Of a stretch of DNA of 16,886 nucleotides, positions 1-8,364 are shown in pieces. The translations under genes were made by a program, and so were the position numbers. Where the stretch lies: the NCBI GenBank assembly GCA_040753075.1, contig JBFMHA010000080.1, positions 1 to 16,886 on the forward strand, read 5' to 3'. The notes under the pieces were generated by a model, which worked only from the letters and a program-made list of their open reading frames with translations, was not told the DNA's origin and made no database searches. Positions within the stretch are counted from its first letter, which is position 1, and every line of letters begins with the position of its first letter. This stretch comes from UBA6814 sp040753075 (GTDB lineage Bacteria > Desulfobacterota > Desulfovibrionia > Desulfovibrionales > Desulfovibrionaceae).

Positions 1-2
1 TG

Positions 3-22
3 AAAAAGAGGGGGCTCCCCTC
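3..22 (-). terminator. intrinsic terminator for the minus-strand flagellar/kinase transcript
   Basis: Read on the minus strand, GAGGGG, a 3-nt AGC loop and CCCCTC form a 6-bp hairpin that runs directly into TTTTT. An alternative 7-bp stem using the second C-run (22-28) is also possible. This is the only hairpin plus T-run downstream of the histidine kinase, about 270 nt past its stop. It therefore probably ends the long minus-strand transcript, although it could belong to an unseen gene to the left. Confidence 0.5.
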
Positions 23-183
23 CCCTCTCGCGCTCTCCCCTCCCTTCCTCCAGAAAACTCTCATCGCGGGCCTTCGGCCCTTCAAGAGGGCTCTTCCGCC
101 GGGCGCTTCGCGGCCCCCTGCCCGGAATCCCGTGCGCGCAAAGCATCGCGGCGGGGGCGGGGCCTTGCTGCGCCCGACAAGGT

Positions 184-286
184 CCAGGGGACCTGCCACC
201 CGCATGGGTGGTTATCCCCTGGCGGGTGAGGCGCCGGGGAGGCGAGGAGCCTCCCCGGCCGGGGGTGCGGGGCGGAGCCCCGCCCC
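184..286 (-). repeat. array of three GC-rich hairpins downstream of the histidine kinase
   Basis: The 292 nt left of the kinase gene hold no gene I can support, but contain consecutive palindromes. GGGGCGG/CCGCCCC lies at 269-286. A 10-bp stem CCGGGGAGGC/GCCTCCCCGG with a 5-nt loop lies at 234-258. A nested hairpin at 184-222 has an 8-bp outer stem CCAGGGGA/TCCCCTGG and an inner CCACCC/GGGTGG. Smaller hairpins lie at 68-80 (GGGCC/GGCCC). None has a T-run on the minus strand. The first unit resembles the palindrome after the last gene of the window (16857-16886). Together they look like a tail-of-gene repeat family that may protect mRNA 3' ends, which is inference. Confidence 0.5.
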
Positions 287-292
287 TGCGCC

Positions 293-2737
293 CTACGCCG
301 CCGGCAGCGTGAAATGGAAGGTGGAGCCCTGGCCGGGGGCGGATTCGGCCCAGATGCGGCCCGCGTAGCGGGTGACGATCTCCTTGCAGATGGGCAGGCC
401 CAGGCCGGTGCCCTTGGCCTTGCCGAGCAGGATGTCGCCCTGGCTGGACTGGTGGAACTTGTCGAAGATGCGCTCCAGGTCCTCGGCCGGGATGCCCGGA
501 CCCTGGTCGGACACGGTGAAGCGGACCATGGTGCCGTCGGGAGTCGCGGCCAGGACCACCTCGCCCGTGTCCGAGAACTTGATGGCGTTGGACACCAGGT
601 TCATGAGCACCTGGTGGATGCGGTCCTGGTCCGCCACGATGAGGGGCAGGTCCGGGGCCAGGGAGGTGGCCAGGGACAGGCCGGGCTTTTCCGCGGCCAT
701 GCCCGCGGCGGCCCGGGCCGCGCGCTCCAGGGCGCGGTCCGGGTGGAGGGGGGCGTCGCGCCATTCCACCCGGCCGTCCTCGATCTTGGTCAGGTCGAGC
801 ACGTCGTTGATCATGTTGGTGAGGCGGTGGGACTCCTGGACGATGATGTCCAGGTTCTTGTCGATGCGCTCGGCCTTGTCCAGGGGCACCGGGCAGACCT
901 CGTCCTGGCGCAGGTCCATGGCCCGGCCGAACTCGCGGCGGATGAGCTTGGCGAAGCCCAGCACCGAGGTGAGCGGGGTGCGCAGCTCGTGGGACACCGA
1001 GGAGAGGAAGTCGCTCTTCATGCGGTCCAGTTCGCGCAGCCGGGAGTTGGCCTCCTCCAGTTCGCTGGCCTTGGCCTCCAGCTCCTTGGCCTTCTCGGCC
1101 AGGTCCCGGGTGCGGGAGAGCACGAGCTGCTCCAGGTGGCGGTTGAGCGCGCCCAGCTCCTCGCGGACCTTCTTCTTGCCGGTCACGTCGTCGAAGACCA
1201 CGATGAGGCCGCGGTCCGGGGCGGAGGAATCCACGAGCTTGGCCGAGAGCTGGCACCAGATGGGGGTCCCCTGGCGGCGCTGCAGGGGGATCTCCACCTG
1301 GAGCAGCTCCTCCTGGCCCAGGCGCTTGTAGTACATCTCGCGGAAGACCAGGTATTCCTCTTCGGAGCGGTGCAGGACCTGGGCCGAGACCTGGCCCAGG
1401 TCCTCCATCTCGTAGTTGAAGATCTCGGCGAAGCGGGTGTTGGCCTTGAGCAGCCGCCCCTGGTCGTTGAACATGGCGATGCCCACCAGGGTGTTGTCGA
1501 ACAGGGCCTCCAGCTCCACGTTGGCGCTCTGCAGGTCCTGCAGCGTGGAGTCGGCCCGGGCCTTTGCGCTCTCCAGCTGGGCTATGAGGGTCTCCTTGTC
1601 GGCCAGGAGGCGCTCCTTCTCGGTCTTGAGCGCCAGGGCGGTGCGCACGGCGCGGTCCAGGGCCGCCACCTCGTCGCCGGGGTTGGCGCCGGCGCCGCCG
1701 GCCGCGTCCGGGGCCAGGCGGCGGATGTCCTCCATGAGCGCGGTGAGGGGCCTGGAGATGCTGCGGGCGATGCCCCAGGAGAGCACGGCCACGGTGAAGA
1801 GGAGCAGGCCGGACAGGGCCGACCCCAGGATGGCGCTGCGCAGCACCTCCCTCCTGATCTGCTCGCGCAGGCCGCGTTCGCGCTGGTCGTTCCAGGCCAG
1901 GATGCGCTCCACGGCCGGGGCGATGGCGGCCTGCCCGCCGTCCACCTCGGACTCGAGCAGGCCCCGGCGCTGCTGCACCTCGGCCAGGATGTGGTCCACG
2001 CCCGAGCCCAGGGTGCGGGCCAGGTCCGCCATGGCGTCCAGGGCCTCGGTCTCCCGGCCCGGGGCGACCCTGCTCCGGATCCGGTCCAGGGCCTGGTCCA
2101 GTTCGAGCAGGCCGGCCCTGGCCTTGCCCGCTTTCCGGGGATCGCGGCCCAGGTGCAGGGCCGCGGCGGCCGAGGTGGCGATCTGGGACAGGTGCAGGGC
2201 GTGGTCCAGGGCGTTGTTCAGGCCTTCGGCCCGGCGGTCGTTGGCCAGGGCGCGCAGGGCGGCGGCCTGGGCGCGGAAGGCGTCGGGCAGGTCGAGGACG
2301 TGGGCGCGGTAGAGGGAGTCCAGCGTCTCGTCGCGCTCCTGGATGTCCCGGAACCCGTGGTAGAGTCGGCGCACGGCCCCGGCCAGGGCCTCGAATTCGG
2401 GCTCGATGGCGGGCAGGTCTTTGCCCAGGGCGCCCATGTCCTCGATCAGGGCGTTGGCCAGGGCCTCGGCCTGGGTCCTGGCCTGGGGCGAGCGGTCCTC
2501 CAGGTGCTGGCGCAGGAACAGGGCCAGGCCGGTGCAGCGGCCGCCCACGTCCTCCACCCGGCGGCTCGTGCGGGCCAGGTCGGCCAGGCGCTGGGACTGG
2601 GTGGTGAAGAGCTCCACCCCGAACCAGGCCAGGGTCATGACGACCACCACCACGAAGGCGTTGGCCAGCATGATCTGGGTGATGCGCTGGCTGATGGGCA
2701 GCCGGCGCAGTGCGTTGGCCAGGTCTGCTCGGGGCAT
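293..2737 (-). CDS. membrane sensor histidine kinase (helical sensor-HAMP-PAS-HisKA-HATPase)
   Basis: A two-component kinase of 814 residues that should autophosphorylate a histidine and pass phosphate to an unlinked response regulator; no receiver domain is present. Domains: TM1 about 23-44, an all-helical extracytoplasmic region about 45-301, TM2 about 302-322, HAMP about 323-375, PAS about 405-520, coiled coil, HisKA with SHELRTPL (phospho-site H583), and HATPase with N box NLVSNAIKFS (713-722), DQGPGIP (744-750), F box and GTGLGLPI (776-783). The sensor's size and helical nature resemble helical-bimodular (HBM-like) sensors; its ligand is unknown. I chose the ATG at 2737. A TTG 63 nt upstream extends the frame but has no ribosome site and adds a polar tail; the chosen ATG has only a weak GGAAG. 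It follows fliI by 90 nt on the same strand, so it is probably the last gene of that operon. It may also have a weak promoter in the gap. Confidence 0.9.
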   Translation of the reverse strand: MPRADLANALRRLPISQRITQIMLANAFVVVVVMTLAWFGVELFTTQSQRLADLARTSRRVEDVGGRCTGLALFLRQHLEDRSPQARTQAEALANALIEDMGALGKDLPAIEPEFEALAGAVRRLYHGFRDIQERDETLDSLYRAHVLDLPDAFRAQAAALRALANDRRAEGLNNALDHALHLSQIATSAAAALHLGRDPRKAGKARAGLLELDQALDRIRSRVAPGRETEALDAMADLARTLGSGVDHILAEVQQRRGLLESEVDGGQAAIAPAVERILAWNDQRERGLREQIRREVLRSAILGSALSGLLLFTVAVLSWGIARSISRPLTALMEDIRRLAPDAAGGAGANPGDEVAALDRAVRTALALKTEKERLLADKETLIAQLESAKARADSTLQDLQSANVELEALFDNTLVGIAMFNDQGRLLKANTRFAEIFNYEMEDLGQVSAQVLHRSEEEYLVFREMYYKRLGQEELLQVEIPLQRRQGTPIWCQLSAKLVDSSAPDRGLIVVFDDVTGKKKVREELGALNRHLEQLVLSRTRDLAEKAKELEAKASELEEANSRLRELDRMKSDFLSSVSHELRTPLTSVLGFAKLIRREFGRAMDLRQDEVCPVPLDKAERIDKNLDIIVQESHRLTNMINDVLDLTKIEDGRVEWRDAPLHPDRALERAARAAAGMAAEKPGLSLATSLAPDLPLIVADQDRIHQVLMNLVSNAIKFSDTGEVVLAATPDGTMVRFTVSDQGPGIPAEDLERIFDKFHQSSQGDILLGKAKGTGLGLPICKEIVTRYAGRIWAESAPGQGSTFHFTLPAA

Positions 2738-2827
2738 GGCTTCCGCGGCGCAGGGACTGCAGGTTGATCCGACCCGCGCTCTATACACCGGAAGCGGCAA
2801 GAACGGAAGGAGAATGGGGGAGGTGAG

Positions 2828-4165
2828 TTAGGCGGCCTTCTTGCCCGTGGGCTGGCCCAGGAGGGCGGCCAGGGCGGCGAAGCTGGCCTCCAGGGGCTGG
2901 CCGTCGGCCACGGCCTGCTGCAGGTAGGCGCGCAGGGGGCCGATCATGCGGATGGCCAGGTCGATCTCGGGGTTGGAGCCCTTGGCGTAGGCCCCGATGT
3001 TCACCATGTCCTCCACCCGGTTGTAGGTGGCCAGGAGGCGGATGAAGTCCCGGCCGAGGGCCAGCACGTCCGGCGGGGTCACGTCGGGCCGCAGCCGGCT
3101 GATGCTCTTGAGCACGTCGATGGACGGGTAGTGGCCCTGGTCGGCCAGCTCCCGGGTGAGCACGATGTGGCCGTCCAGGATGGAGCGCACCGCGTCGGCG
3201 ATGGGCTCGTTGAAGTCGTCGCCGTCCACGAGCACCGTGTAGATGCCGGTGATGGTGCCCCGCGGGCTGCGTCCGGCGCGCTCCAGGAGCCGCGGCAGGG
3301 CGGCGAACACCGAGGGGGTGTAGCCCCGGGTGGTGGGCGGCTCGCCCGCGGCCAGGCCCACCTCGCGGCCGGCCATGGCGAAGCGGGTCACCGAGTCCAT
3401 CATGAGCAGCACGTCCGCGCCCTGGTCCCGGAAGTACTCGGCCGCGGTGGTGGCGGCGTAGGCCGCGCGCATGCGCACCAGGGGGGAGTGGTCCGAGGTG
3501 GCGCAGACCACCACCGAGCGGGCCATGCCCTCCGGCCCCAGGTCCTTCTCGATGAACTCCAGCACCTCGCGGCCGCGCTCGCCCACCAGGCCGATGACGT
3601 TCACGTCGGCCTTGGTGTAGCGGGCCATCATGCCCATGAGGGTGGACTTGCCCACGCCCGAGCCGGCCATGATGCCCACCCGCTGGCCCTTGCCCAGGGT
3701 CAGCAGGCCGTTGATGGCCCGGACCCCCACGTCCAGGGGATCGGTGATGCGGGGGCGCTCCATGGGGTTCAGGGGCTCGGCGTAGAGGGGGTAGTAGCGT
3801 TCGGGAACCACCGGGCCGGCGTTGTCCAGGGGCTCGCCGAAGGCGTCCACGCAGCGGCCCAGGAGGCGTTCGCCCACCGGGAACAGGGGCGGGGTGCTCA
3901 TGTTCTTGATCAGGCTGCCCGGCCGGATGCCCCGCATCTCGCCGTAGGGCATGAACAGGCAGCAGTCGTCGCGGAAGCCCACCACCTCGGCCGGGATGCC
4001 GCCGCGCTCGCCCGCGTCCGGGATGAGCCGGCACACCGAGCCCAGGGGGGCCTTGATGCCGCGTCCCTCCACGATGAGGCCCACCACCTTGCTCACCTTG
4101 CCGAAGACCTGGCAGGGGTCCAGGCCCGAGAGCAGGCTGATGCAGCCGGAGGGATCGAGGATCAC
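2828..4165 (-). CDS. fliI: flagellar type III export ATPase FliI
   Basis: ATPase of the flagellar export apparatus, related to the F1 beta subunit. It works at the cytoplasmic base of the flagellum to deliver rod, hook and filament subunits. The protein is 445 residues, the normal family length. Visible motifs: Walker A GSGVGKST (168-175), GERGRE (195-200), Walker B DVLLMMD (251-257), and the family segment GEPPTTRGYTPSVFA (from 274). The start is GTG at 4165, overlapping the fliH stop as GTGA, with AGGA six nucleotides before it. This matches the family N-terminus; the open frame further upstream is only the fliH shadow. Expression is probably translationally coupled to fliH. No fliJ follows it. 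Confidence 0.97.
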   Translation of the reverse strand: MILDPSGCISLLSGLDPCQVFGKVSKVVGLIVEGRGIKAPLGSVCRLIPDAGERGGIPAEVVGFRDDCCLFMPYGEMRGIRPGSLIKNMSTPPLFPVGERLLGRCVDAFGEPLDNAGPVVPERYYPLYAEPLNPMERPRITDPLDVGVRAINGLLTLGKGQRVGIMAGSGVGKSTLMGMMARYTKADVNVIGLVGERGREVLEFIEKDLGPEGMARSVVVCATSDHSPLVRMRAAYAATTAAEYFRDQGADVLLMMDSVTRFAMAGREVGLAAGEPPTTRGYTPSVFAALPRLLERAGRSPRGTITGIYTVLVDGDDFNEPIADAVRSILDGHIVLTRELADQGHYPSIDVLKSISRLRPDVTPPDVLALGRDFIRLLATYNRVEDMVNIGAYAKGSNPEIDLAIRMIGPLRAYLQQAVADGQPLEASFAALAALLGQPTGKKAA

Positions 4166-4920
4166 GCGCCTTCCTCGACGATGGCCAGCTGGTCCAGGAT
4201 GGGCTCGATGGCCTTCCAGCGGCCTTCCAGGGTGTTGTCCACCATGCCCTGCTCGGACTCCAGGCGCAGGCCGCCCGGGGCCATGGCGGGATCCAAGCGC
4301 ACGTTGAACTGGGCCAGCCGGGGGTTTTCGGCCCGGGCCCGGGCCAGGAGCTCCTCCACCAGGTCCTTGTCCGCGGGCGAGACCACCACGGTGAGCGCGC
4401 GGGCGGAGTCGATGGCCTCCACGGCCTGGACCAGCAGGTGGTCCAGGATCTCGGCCCGGCGTTCGGAAAGCTCGATGTTCAGGAGCTTCTCCACCGTGAG
4501 CCGGACCAGGGTGACGAGTTCCTGACGGTGCTCGTTCCAGATGTCCTCGCACCCGGCGCACACCCCGCCCAGGGACTGGGCCAGGGCCCGGGACTGGGCG
4601 GAGAGGAACTGCTCCTTCTCCTGCTCGGCCAGGCGGCGGCCCTCGGCCAGGCCCTCTTCCCGGGCCTGGACCCGCAGGGCCTCGATCTCGGCCTGGGCGG
4701 CGTCCACCACCTCGCGGGCCATGGCCGCGGCCCTGTCCCGCACCCGGCGGAAGTACTCCTCCTCGGTCTTGGCGGTCCAGACGTTGGGCCGGCGGCGGGA
4801 GTCCATGTCCTCGATGCGCATCTCGCCCGGGCCGTTGCCGCCCACGCCCATGAAGACCCGGCCCGTGACCTTGCGCTCTCCCGCGGCGGCGGGCTCCGGC
4901 TTGGTCCTAGACAAAGACAT
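4162..4920 (-). CDS. fliH: flagellar assembly protein FliH (FliI regulator)
   Basis: FliH dimerises through a long coiled coil, binds the FliI N-terminus and docks the ATPase to the export gate and C ring. The 252-residue protein has a polar N-terminal segment (1-55), a charged Ala/Glu/Arg-rich helix about 55-120 typical of the FliH/V-ATPase E-subunit stalk, and a C-terminal domain about 130-250 ending in the family-like DNTLEGRWKAIEPIL. The identification rests on this pattern and on its place between fliG and fliI. Its ATG lies 14 nt inside the end of fliG, with GGAGG very close to the start. Its stop overlaps the fliI GTG. Both overlaps suggest coupled translation. Confidence 0.9.
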   Translation of the reverse strand: MSLSRTKPEPAAAGERKVTGRVFMGVGGNGPGEMRIEDMDSRRRPNVWTAKTEEEYFRRVRDRAAAMAREVVDAAQAEIEALRVQAREEGLAEGRRLAEQEKEQFLSAQSRALAQSLGGVCAGCEDIWNEHRQELVTLVRLTVEKLLNIELSERRAEILDHLLVQAVEAIDSARALTVVVSPADKDLVEELLARARAENPRLAQFNVRLDPAMAPGGLRLESEQGMVDNTLEGRWKAIEPILDQLAIVEEGA

Positions 4921-5911
4921 CTCCTCCGCCCCTGCCGATCATGATCCGGCCTTCGCTCTCCAGCCGGCGCACGATCTTGACGATGTTCTGCTGGGCGGTC
5001 TCCACCTCGGAGAGCCGCACCGGGCCCATGATCTCCAGGTCTTCCCGGATCATGGTGGCGGCGCGCTCGGAGAGGTTCTTGAAGAACTTCTCCTGCAGGT
5101 CCTCGGTGGAGCCCTTCAGGGCCTTGGTGAGGTCCTCGTTGGAGACCTCCTTGAGCAGCTCGCGGATGGAGCGGTCGTCCAGGGCCCTGATGTCCTCGAA
5201 CACGAACATGAGGTTGCGGATGTCCTCGGCCATCTGGGAGGACTCCTCCTCGATCTCGGCCAGAACCTCCTCCTCCGTGGCGCGGTCCACCGCGTTGAGG
5301 ATCTCGGCCACCGAGGCCACGCCGCCCACCTTCTTGCCTTCCTTGCCGCCCATGGCGATGAGCTGGCTCTGCAGCACCTTGTCCACCTCCATGAGCATCT
5401 CCTCGGCCACCGCCTCCAGGCGGGCCAGGCGCATGAGCACCTCGGGCCGCACCCCGGCGGGCAGGTTCTGGAGGAGCTCCGCGGCCTGCTCCGGGTGGAG
5501 GTGGCCGAGGATGAGGGCCAGGGTCTGGGGGTGCTCGTTGCGCAGGATCTGGGCCAGGATGCGCGGGGACACGTTCTCCAGCTCGCGGAAGGGCGCGGGG
5601 CCGCTGTCCAGGTCCAGGGCGTCCAGGATGTACTTGGCGGTCTCGGCGTCGAGGTTCTTCATGAGCAGCTTCTTGACCTGCTCGGGGCCGCCCATGAGCA
5701 TCTCGGCGTTGACGATGAGCTGGTGGTGGTACTCGCGCAGCACGGCCTCCACCTGCTCCTTGGGGATGGTCTCCATCTCCACCATGGCCTTGGAGATGTG
5801 GGCGATCTCCTGGCGGTCCAGGCGCTTGAACACGTCGGCCGTGAACTTCTCGCCCATGGCCAGGAGAAGGATGGCCACCTTGGCCGGTCCGGAGATCTTT
5901 TCAGGGGGCAT
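4907..5911 (-). CDS. fliG: flagellar motor switch protein FliG
   Basis: The rotor protein that joins the MS ring to the C ring and faces the stator to generate torque. It is 334 residues, the usual length. Residues about 8-100 are the FliF-binding N-terminal domain (GPAKVAILLLAMGEK). The middle domain carries the FliM-binding EHPQ motif (126-129). The C-terminal domain (about 200-320) has the charged torque helix region IRALDDRSIRELLKEV...FFKNLSERAATMIREDLE. The start at 5911 (MPPEKISG) gives the normal N-terminus and has GGAGG 10 nt upstream. The frame continues upstream for 32 codons, but that is antisense/overlap with the fliF end. Only 1 nt separates it from the fliF stop, and its end overlaps fliH. 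Confidence 0.97.
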   Translation of the reverse strand: MPPEKISGPAKVAILLLAMGEKFTADVFKRLDRQEIAHISKAMVEMETIPKEQVEAVLREYHHQLIVNAEMLMGGPEQVKKLLMKNLDAETAKYILDALDLDSGPAPFRELENVSPRILAQILRNEHPQTLALILGHLHPEQAAELLQNLPAGVRPEVLMRLARLEAVAEEMLMEVDKVLQSQLIAMGGKEGKKVGGVASVAEILNAVDRATEEEVLAEIEEESSQMAEDIRNLMFVFEDIRALDDRSIRELLKEVSNEDLTKALKGSTEDLQEKFFKNLSERAATMIREDLEIMGPVRLSEVETAQQNIVKIVRRLESEGRIMIGRGGGDVFV

Positions 5912-5912
5912 C

Positions 5913-7526
5913 TTACGCAGCCTCCGCCTTGAGCCAGGTCTTGATGATGGCCATGGCGCCGTCCATGTTCTGCTCCGAGAGCTGGATGGCGTGGGCCCTG
6001 ATGTCATCTATCTTGCGGAGCTGGTCGAAGGCAAGTTCGGCCTCGTCCTCGGCCTCCTCGATGGCCAGGCGGCCCTCGCCCTCGGGCAGGCCGGCGATGC
6101 CCTCCACGCCCTCCACCTCGGTCTTGGGCCGGATGAGGGCCATGACCACCGGCCGCACCACCAGCACCAGGAAGAGGAAGATCAGCAGGCCGTTGAGGAA
6201 GGGCTTGCCCAGGCGCTGGGTGTATTCCAGGATGATCTGGAGCAGGTTGGGCTTGATCTCCTCCTCGGGGCCGCCGAAGGAGATGCTGGTGACCTCCAGC
6301 GAGTCGCCCCGGGCGCGGTCCAGGCCCACGGCCTGGGTCACGAGCTGGCGCACCCGCTCGATCTCCTCGGCCGGGCGGGGGGTGAAGGCCGTCGCGCCGT
6401 CGGCGCCCTTCTCGTAGGTTCCGTCCACGATGACCGCCACGGTGAGGCGCTTGAGCTCGCCCACCGGGGAGATGATGTTGTACTCTTCCTTGTTGATCTC
6501 GTAGTTGGTGGTGCGGGTCTCGCGGGAGCCCTGCTGGTTGGACAGGGCGCCGCCCATGCCCTCGCCGCGGAAGTTGGGCTCGGGCGAGCCCTGGGACAGG
6601 TTGGCCTGGCCGGTCTGGGTCTCCTCGGAGCGCTGTTCGCTGCGCACCACCGCGCTGGCCGGGTCGTAGATCTCGCGGCGGATGGTCTTCTTGCTGAAGT
6701 CCAGCTCGGCGTTGACCTTGGCGATGACCCGGCCCGGGCCGTAGAGCGGGGAGAGCATCTCCTCGATGCGCCGCTCCAGGCCGCCCTCCATGTTCATCCT
6801 GGTCTCCACCTGGGTGGTGGTGAGGCCCTCCAGGGAGCCCTCGCCCTTGGGCGAGTAGAGGATGGCGCCGTCGGTGCCGGCGATGGTGATGTGGTCCTTG
6901 TTCAGGCCCTCCACGGCCAGGGAGACGAGGTTCACGATGCCCTCGATCTGCTTGGCGTCGAGCTTCTTCTCGCCTTCCTTGAGCTTGAGCACCACCGAGG
7001 CCGTGGGCGGGGCCTGCTCCTCGATGAACAGGGTCTTGTGGGGCACCACCAGGTGCACCCGGGCGCGCTCCACCTGGGGGAACTCGGAAATGGTCCGGGC
7101 CAGCTCGCCCTGCAGGGCGCGCTGGTAGTTGATGCGCTGCACGAAGTCGGTCTGGCCCACCTTGATCTCGTCGAAGATCTCGAAGCCCAGGCCCTGGCCG
7201 TGCAGGATGCCCTCGCCGGCGATGGTCAGGCGCAGGTCGTAGGCCTGGTCGGCGGGCACCAGGATGGTGGTGGTGCCGTCCTCGGCCTCCTCGAGGGAGT
7301 ACCTGACCTTCTGCGCCTGGAGCTTCTTGACCACCGTGGCCGCGTCCTCCTTGTACATGCGCGAGTAGAGCACCTTCCAGTCCGGCTGGTTGAGCCAGAG
7401 GATGAGCAGGAAGAAGGTGCCCACCATGGTCACGGCCAGGCCGCCGATGAGCAGGCGCTGGGAGGTGGTGGTCCGGCCCCAGAGGGCCTTGGTCTTGTCG
7501 AGGAATTCGTTGATCGCCGAGGGCAT
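5913..7526 (-). CDS. fliF: flagellar MS-ring protein FliF
   Basis: The inner-membrane scaffold of the basal body: it forms the MS ring around the export gate and anchors FliG. It has 537 residues, normal for the family. TM1 is at about 24-45 (RLLIGGLAVTMVGTFF), followed by the periplasmic ring-building motifs including FPQVERARVHLVVP. A polar, Gln/Gly/Ser-rich segment sits around the beta-collar region, and TM2 is at about 448-467 (FLNGLLIFLFLVLVV). The cytoplasmic tail ends in MDGAMAIIKTWLKA, the conserved FliG-binding helix. The ATG at 7526 has GGAG 9-10 nt upstream and leaves 42 nt after fliE. Confidence 0.97.
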   Translation of the reverse strand: MPSAINEFLDKTKALWGRTTTSQRLLIGGLAVTMVGTFFLLILWLNQPDWKVLYSRMYKEDAATVVKKLQAQKVRYSLEEAEDGTTTILVPADQAYDLRLTIAGEGILHGQGLGFEIFDEIKVGQTDFVQRINYQRALQGELARTISEFPQVERARVHLVVPHKTLFIEEQAPPTASVVLKLKEGEKKLDAKQIEGIVNLVSLAVEGLNKDHITIAGTDGAILYSPKGEGSLEGLTTTQVETRMNMEGGLERRIEEMLSPLYGPGRVIAKVNAELDFSKKTIRREIYDPASAVVRSEQRSEETQTGQANLSQGSPEPNFRGEGMGGALSNQQGSRETRTTNYEINKEEYNIISPVGELKRLTVAVIVDGTYEKGADGATAFTPRPAEEIERVRQLVTQAVGLDRARGDSLEVTSISFGGPEEEIKPNLLQIILEYTQRLGKPFLNGLLIFLFLVLVVRPVVMALIRPKTEVEGVEGIAGLPEGEGRLAIEEAEDEAELAFDQLRKIDDIRAHAIQLSEQNMDGAMAIIKTWLKAEAA

Positions 7527-7568
7527 GGCCGAAGCTCCGTGGTGTCAGGTTCGCGGCGGGGCGGGTCC

Positions 7569-7895
7569 CTAGAACGACATGTGGGAGAGTTCCTTGTAGG
7601 CCTCCATGACCTTGCTGCGCACCGTGCTGGTGAGCTTCACGGCCAGTCCGGCCTTCTGCAGGGTGATCATGAGCTCGTGCACGTTCTGGCTCTTGCCCGA
7701 GGCGAAGGACTCGATCATGGCGTTCTTCTCTTTCTGCATCTCGTTGACCTTCTTGACCGAGTCCTTGAGGGTCGCGGTGAAGTTGTCGCTCTGCTTGACC
7801 GAGAGGTCCGGGGCCACGGCGCTCTTGCGCGCGGCGGCGTCCGCCTGCAGGGCGTTCTGGTAGGCCTTGAGCGCGGTTACGCTGGCGATGGTCAT
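7569..7895 (-). CDS. fliE: flagellar hook-basal body protein FliE
   Basis: A small rod-type protein that links the MS ring to the proximal rod and is among the first export substrates. It has 108 residues, which is family length, is nearly all helical, has no signal peptide and is secreted by the type III route. The C-terminal half (VHELMITLQKAGLAVKLTSTVRSKVMEAYKELSHMSF) is the recognisable FliE domain. GGAGGAA lies 5 nt before the ATG at 7895. It sits 21 nt after flgC and 42 nt before fliF, the classic flgB-flgC-fliE-fliF order. Confidence 0.95.
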   Translation of the reverse strand: MTIASVTALKAYQNALQADAAARKSAVAPDLSVKQSDNFTATLKDSVKKVNEMQKEKNAMIESFASGKSQNVHELMITLQKAGLAVKLTSTVRSKVMEAYKELSHMSF

Positions 7896-7916
7896 GGCGT
7901 TCCTCCGGGAGGCTGG

Positions 7917-8354
7917 CTACATGCCCAGGCTCAGGGCCTTCTGGTACATGCTCTTGACGGTGTTCAGGGAGGCCACCCCGGCCTCGTAGGTGCGGGTGGC
8001 GGTCATGAGGTTGGTCATCTCCTCCACCACGTTGATGTCCGGGTAGAACACGTAGCCCTGGGCGTTGGCGTCCGGGTGGCCGGGCTCGTGCACCCGCTTG
8101 AGGGGCCGGGTGTCGGTGGCCACGCCCAGCACGCGCACGCCCTTGAGCTCCCGGCCCAGGGCGTCCTGCATGATGGCCGAGAAGGGCTTGTCCACGTCGG
8201 ACTCGGCGAAGATCACGCTCTTGCGGCGGTAGGGGCCGCCCTCCGGGGTGCGGGTGGTCTTGGCGTTGGCCAGGTTCATGGAGATGATGTTGATGTTGGC
8301 CCGCTCGGCCGACAGCCCGGAGGCCCCGATGTCCAGTGCGCTCATGAAGTCCAT
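7917..8354 (-). CDS. flgC: flagellar proximal rod protein FlgC
   Basis: A proximal rod subunit of 145 residues, exported by the flagellar type III system. The N-terminal rod motif spans about 7-35 (LDIGASGLSAERANINIISM, then NLANAKTTRT) and the C-terminal block spans 93-141 (HPDANAQGYVFYPDINVVEEM, then the TATRTYEAGVASLN helix), both diagnostic of FlgC. The ATG at 8354 has GGGAGA upstream; a second ATG three codons later is possible. It follows flgB after 10 nt. Confidence 0.96.
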   Translation of the reverse strand: MDFMSALDIGASGLSAERANINIISMNLANAKTTRTPEGGPYRRKSVIFAESDVDKPFSAIMQDALGRELKGVRVLGVATDTRPLKRVHEPGHPDANAQGYVFYPDINVVEEMTNLMTATRTYEAGVASLNTVKSMYQKALSLGM

Positions 8355-8364
8355 GGCTGTCTCC

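Noticed and set aside
314..2767. Long open frame antisense to the histidine kinase
   Set aside because: Low-complexity Gly/Leu/Gln/Val-rich translation caused by high GC; the opposite strand encodes a complete kinase with all motifs.
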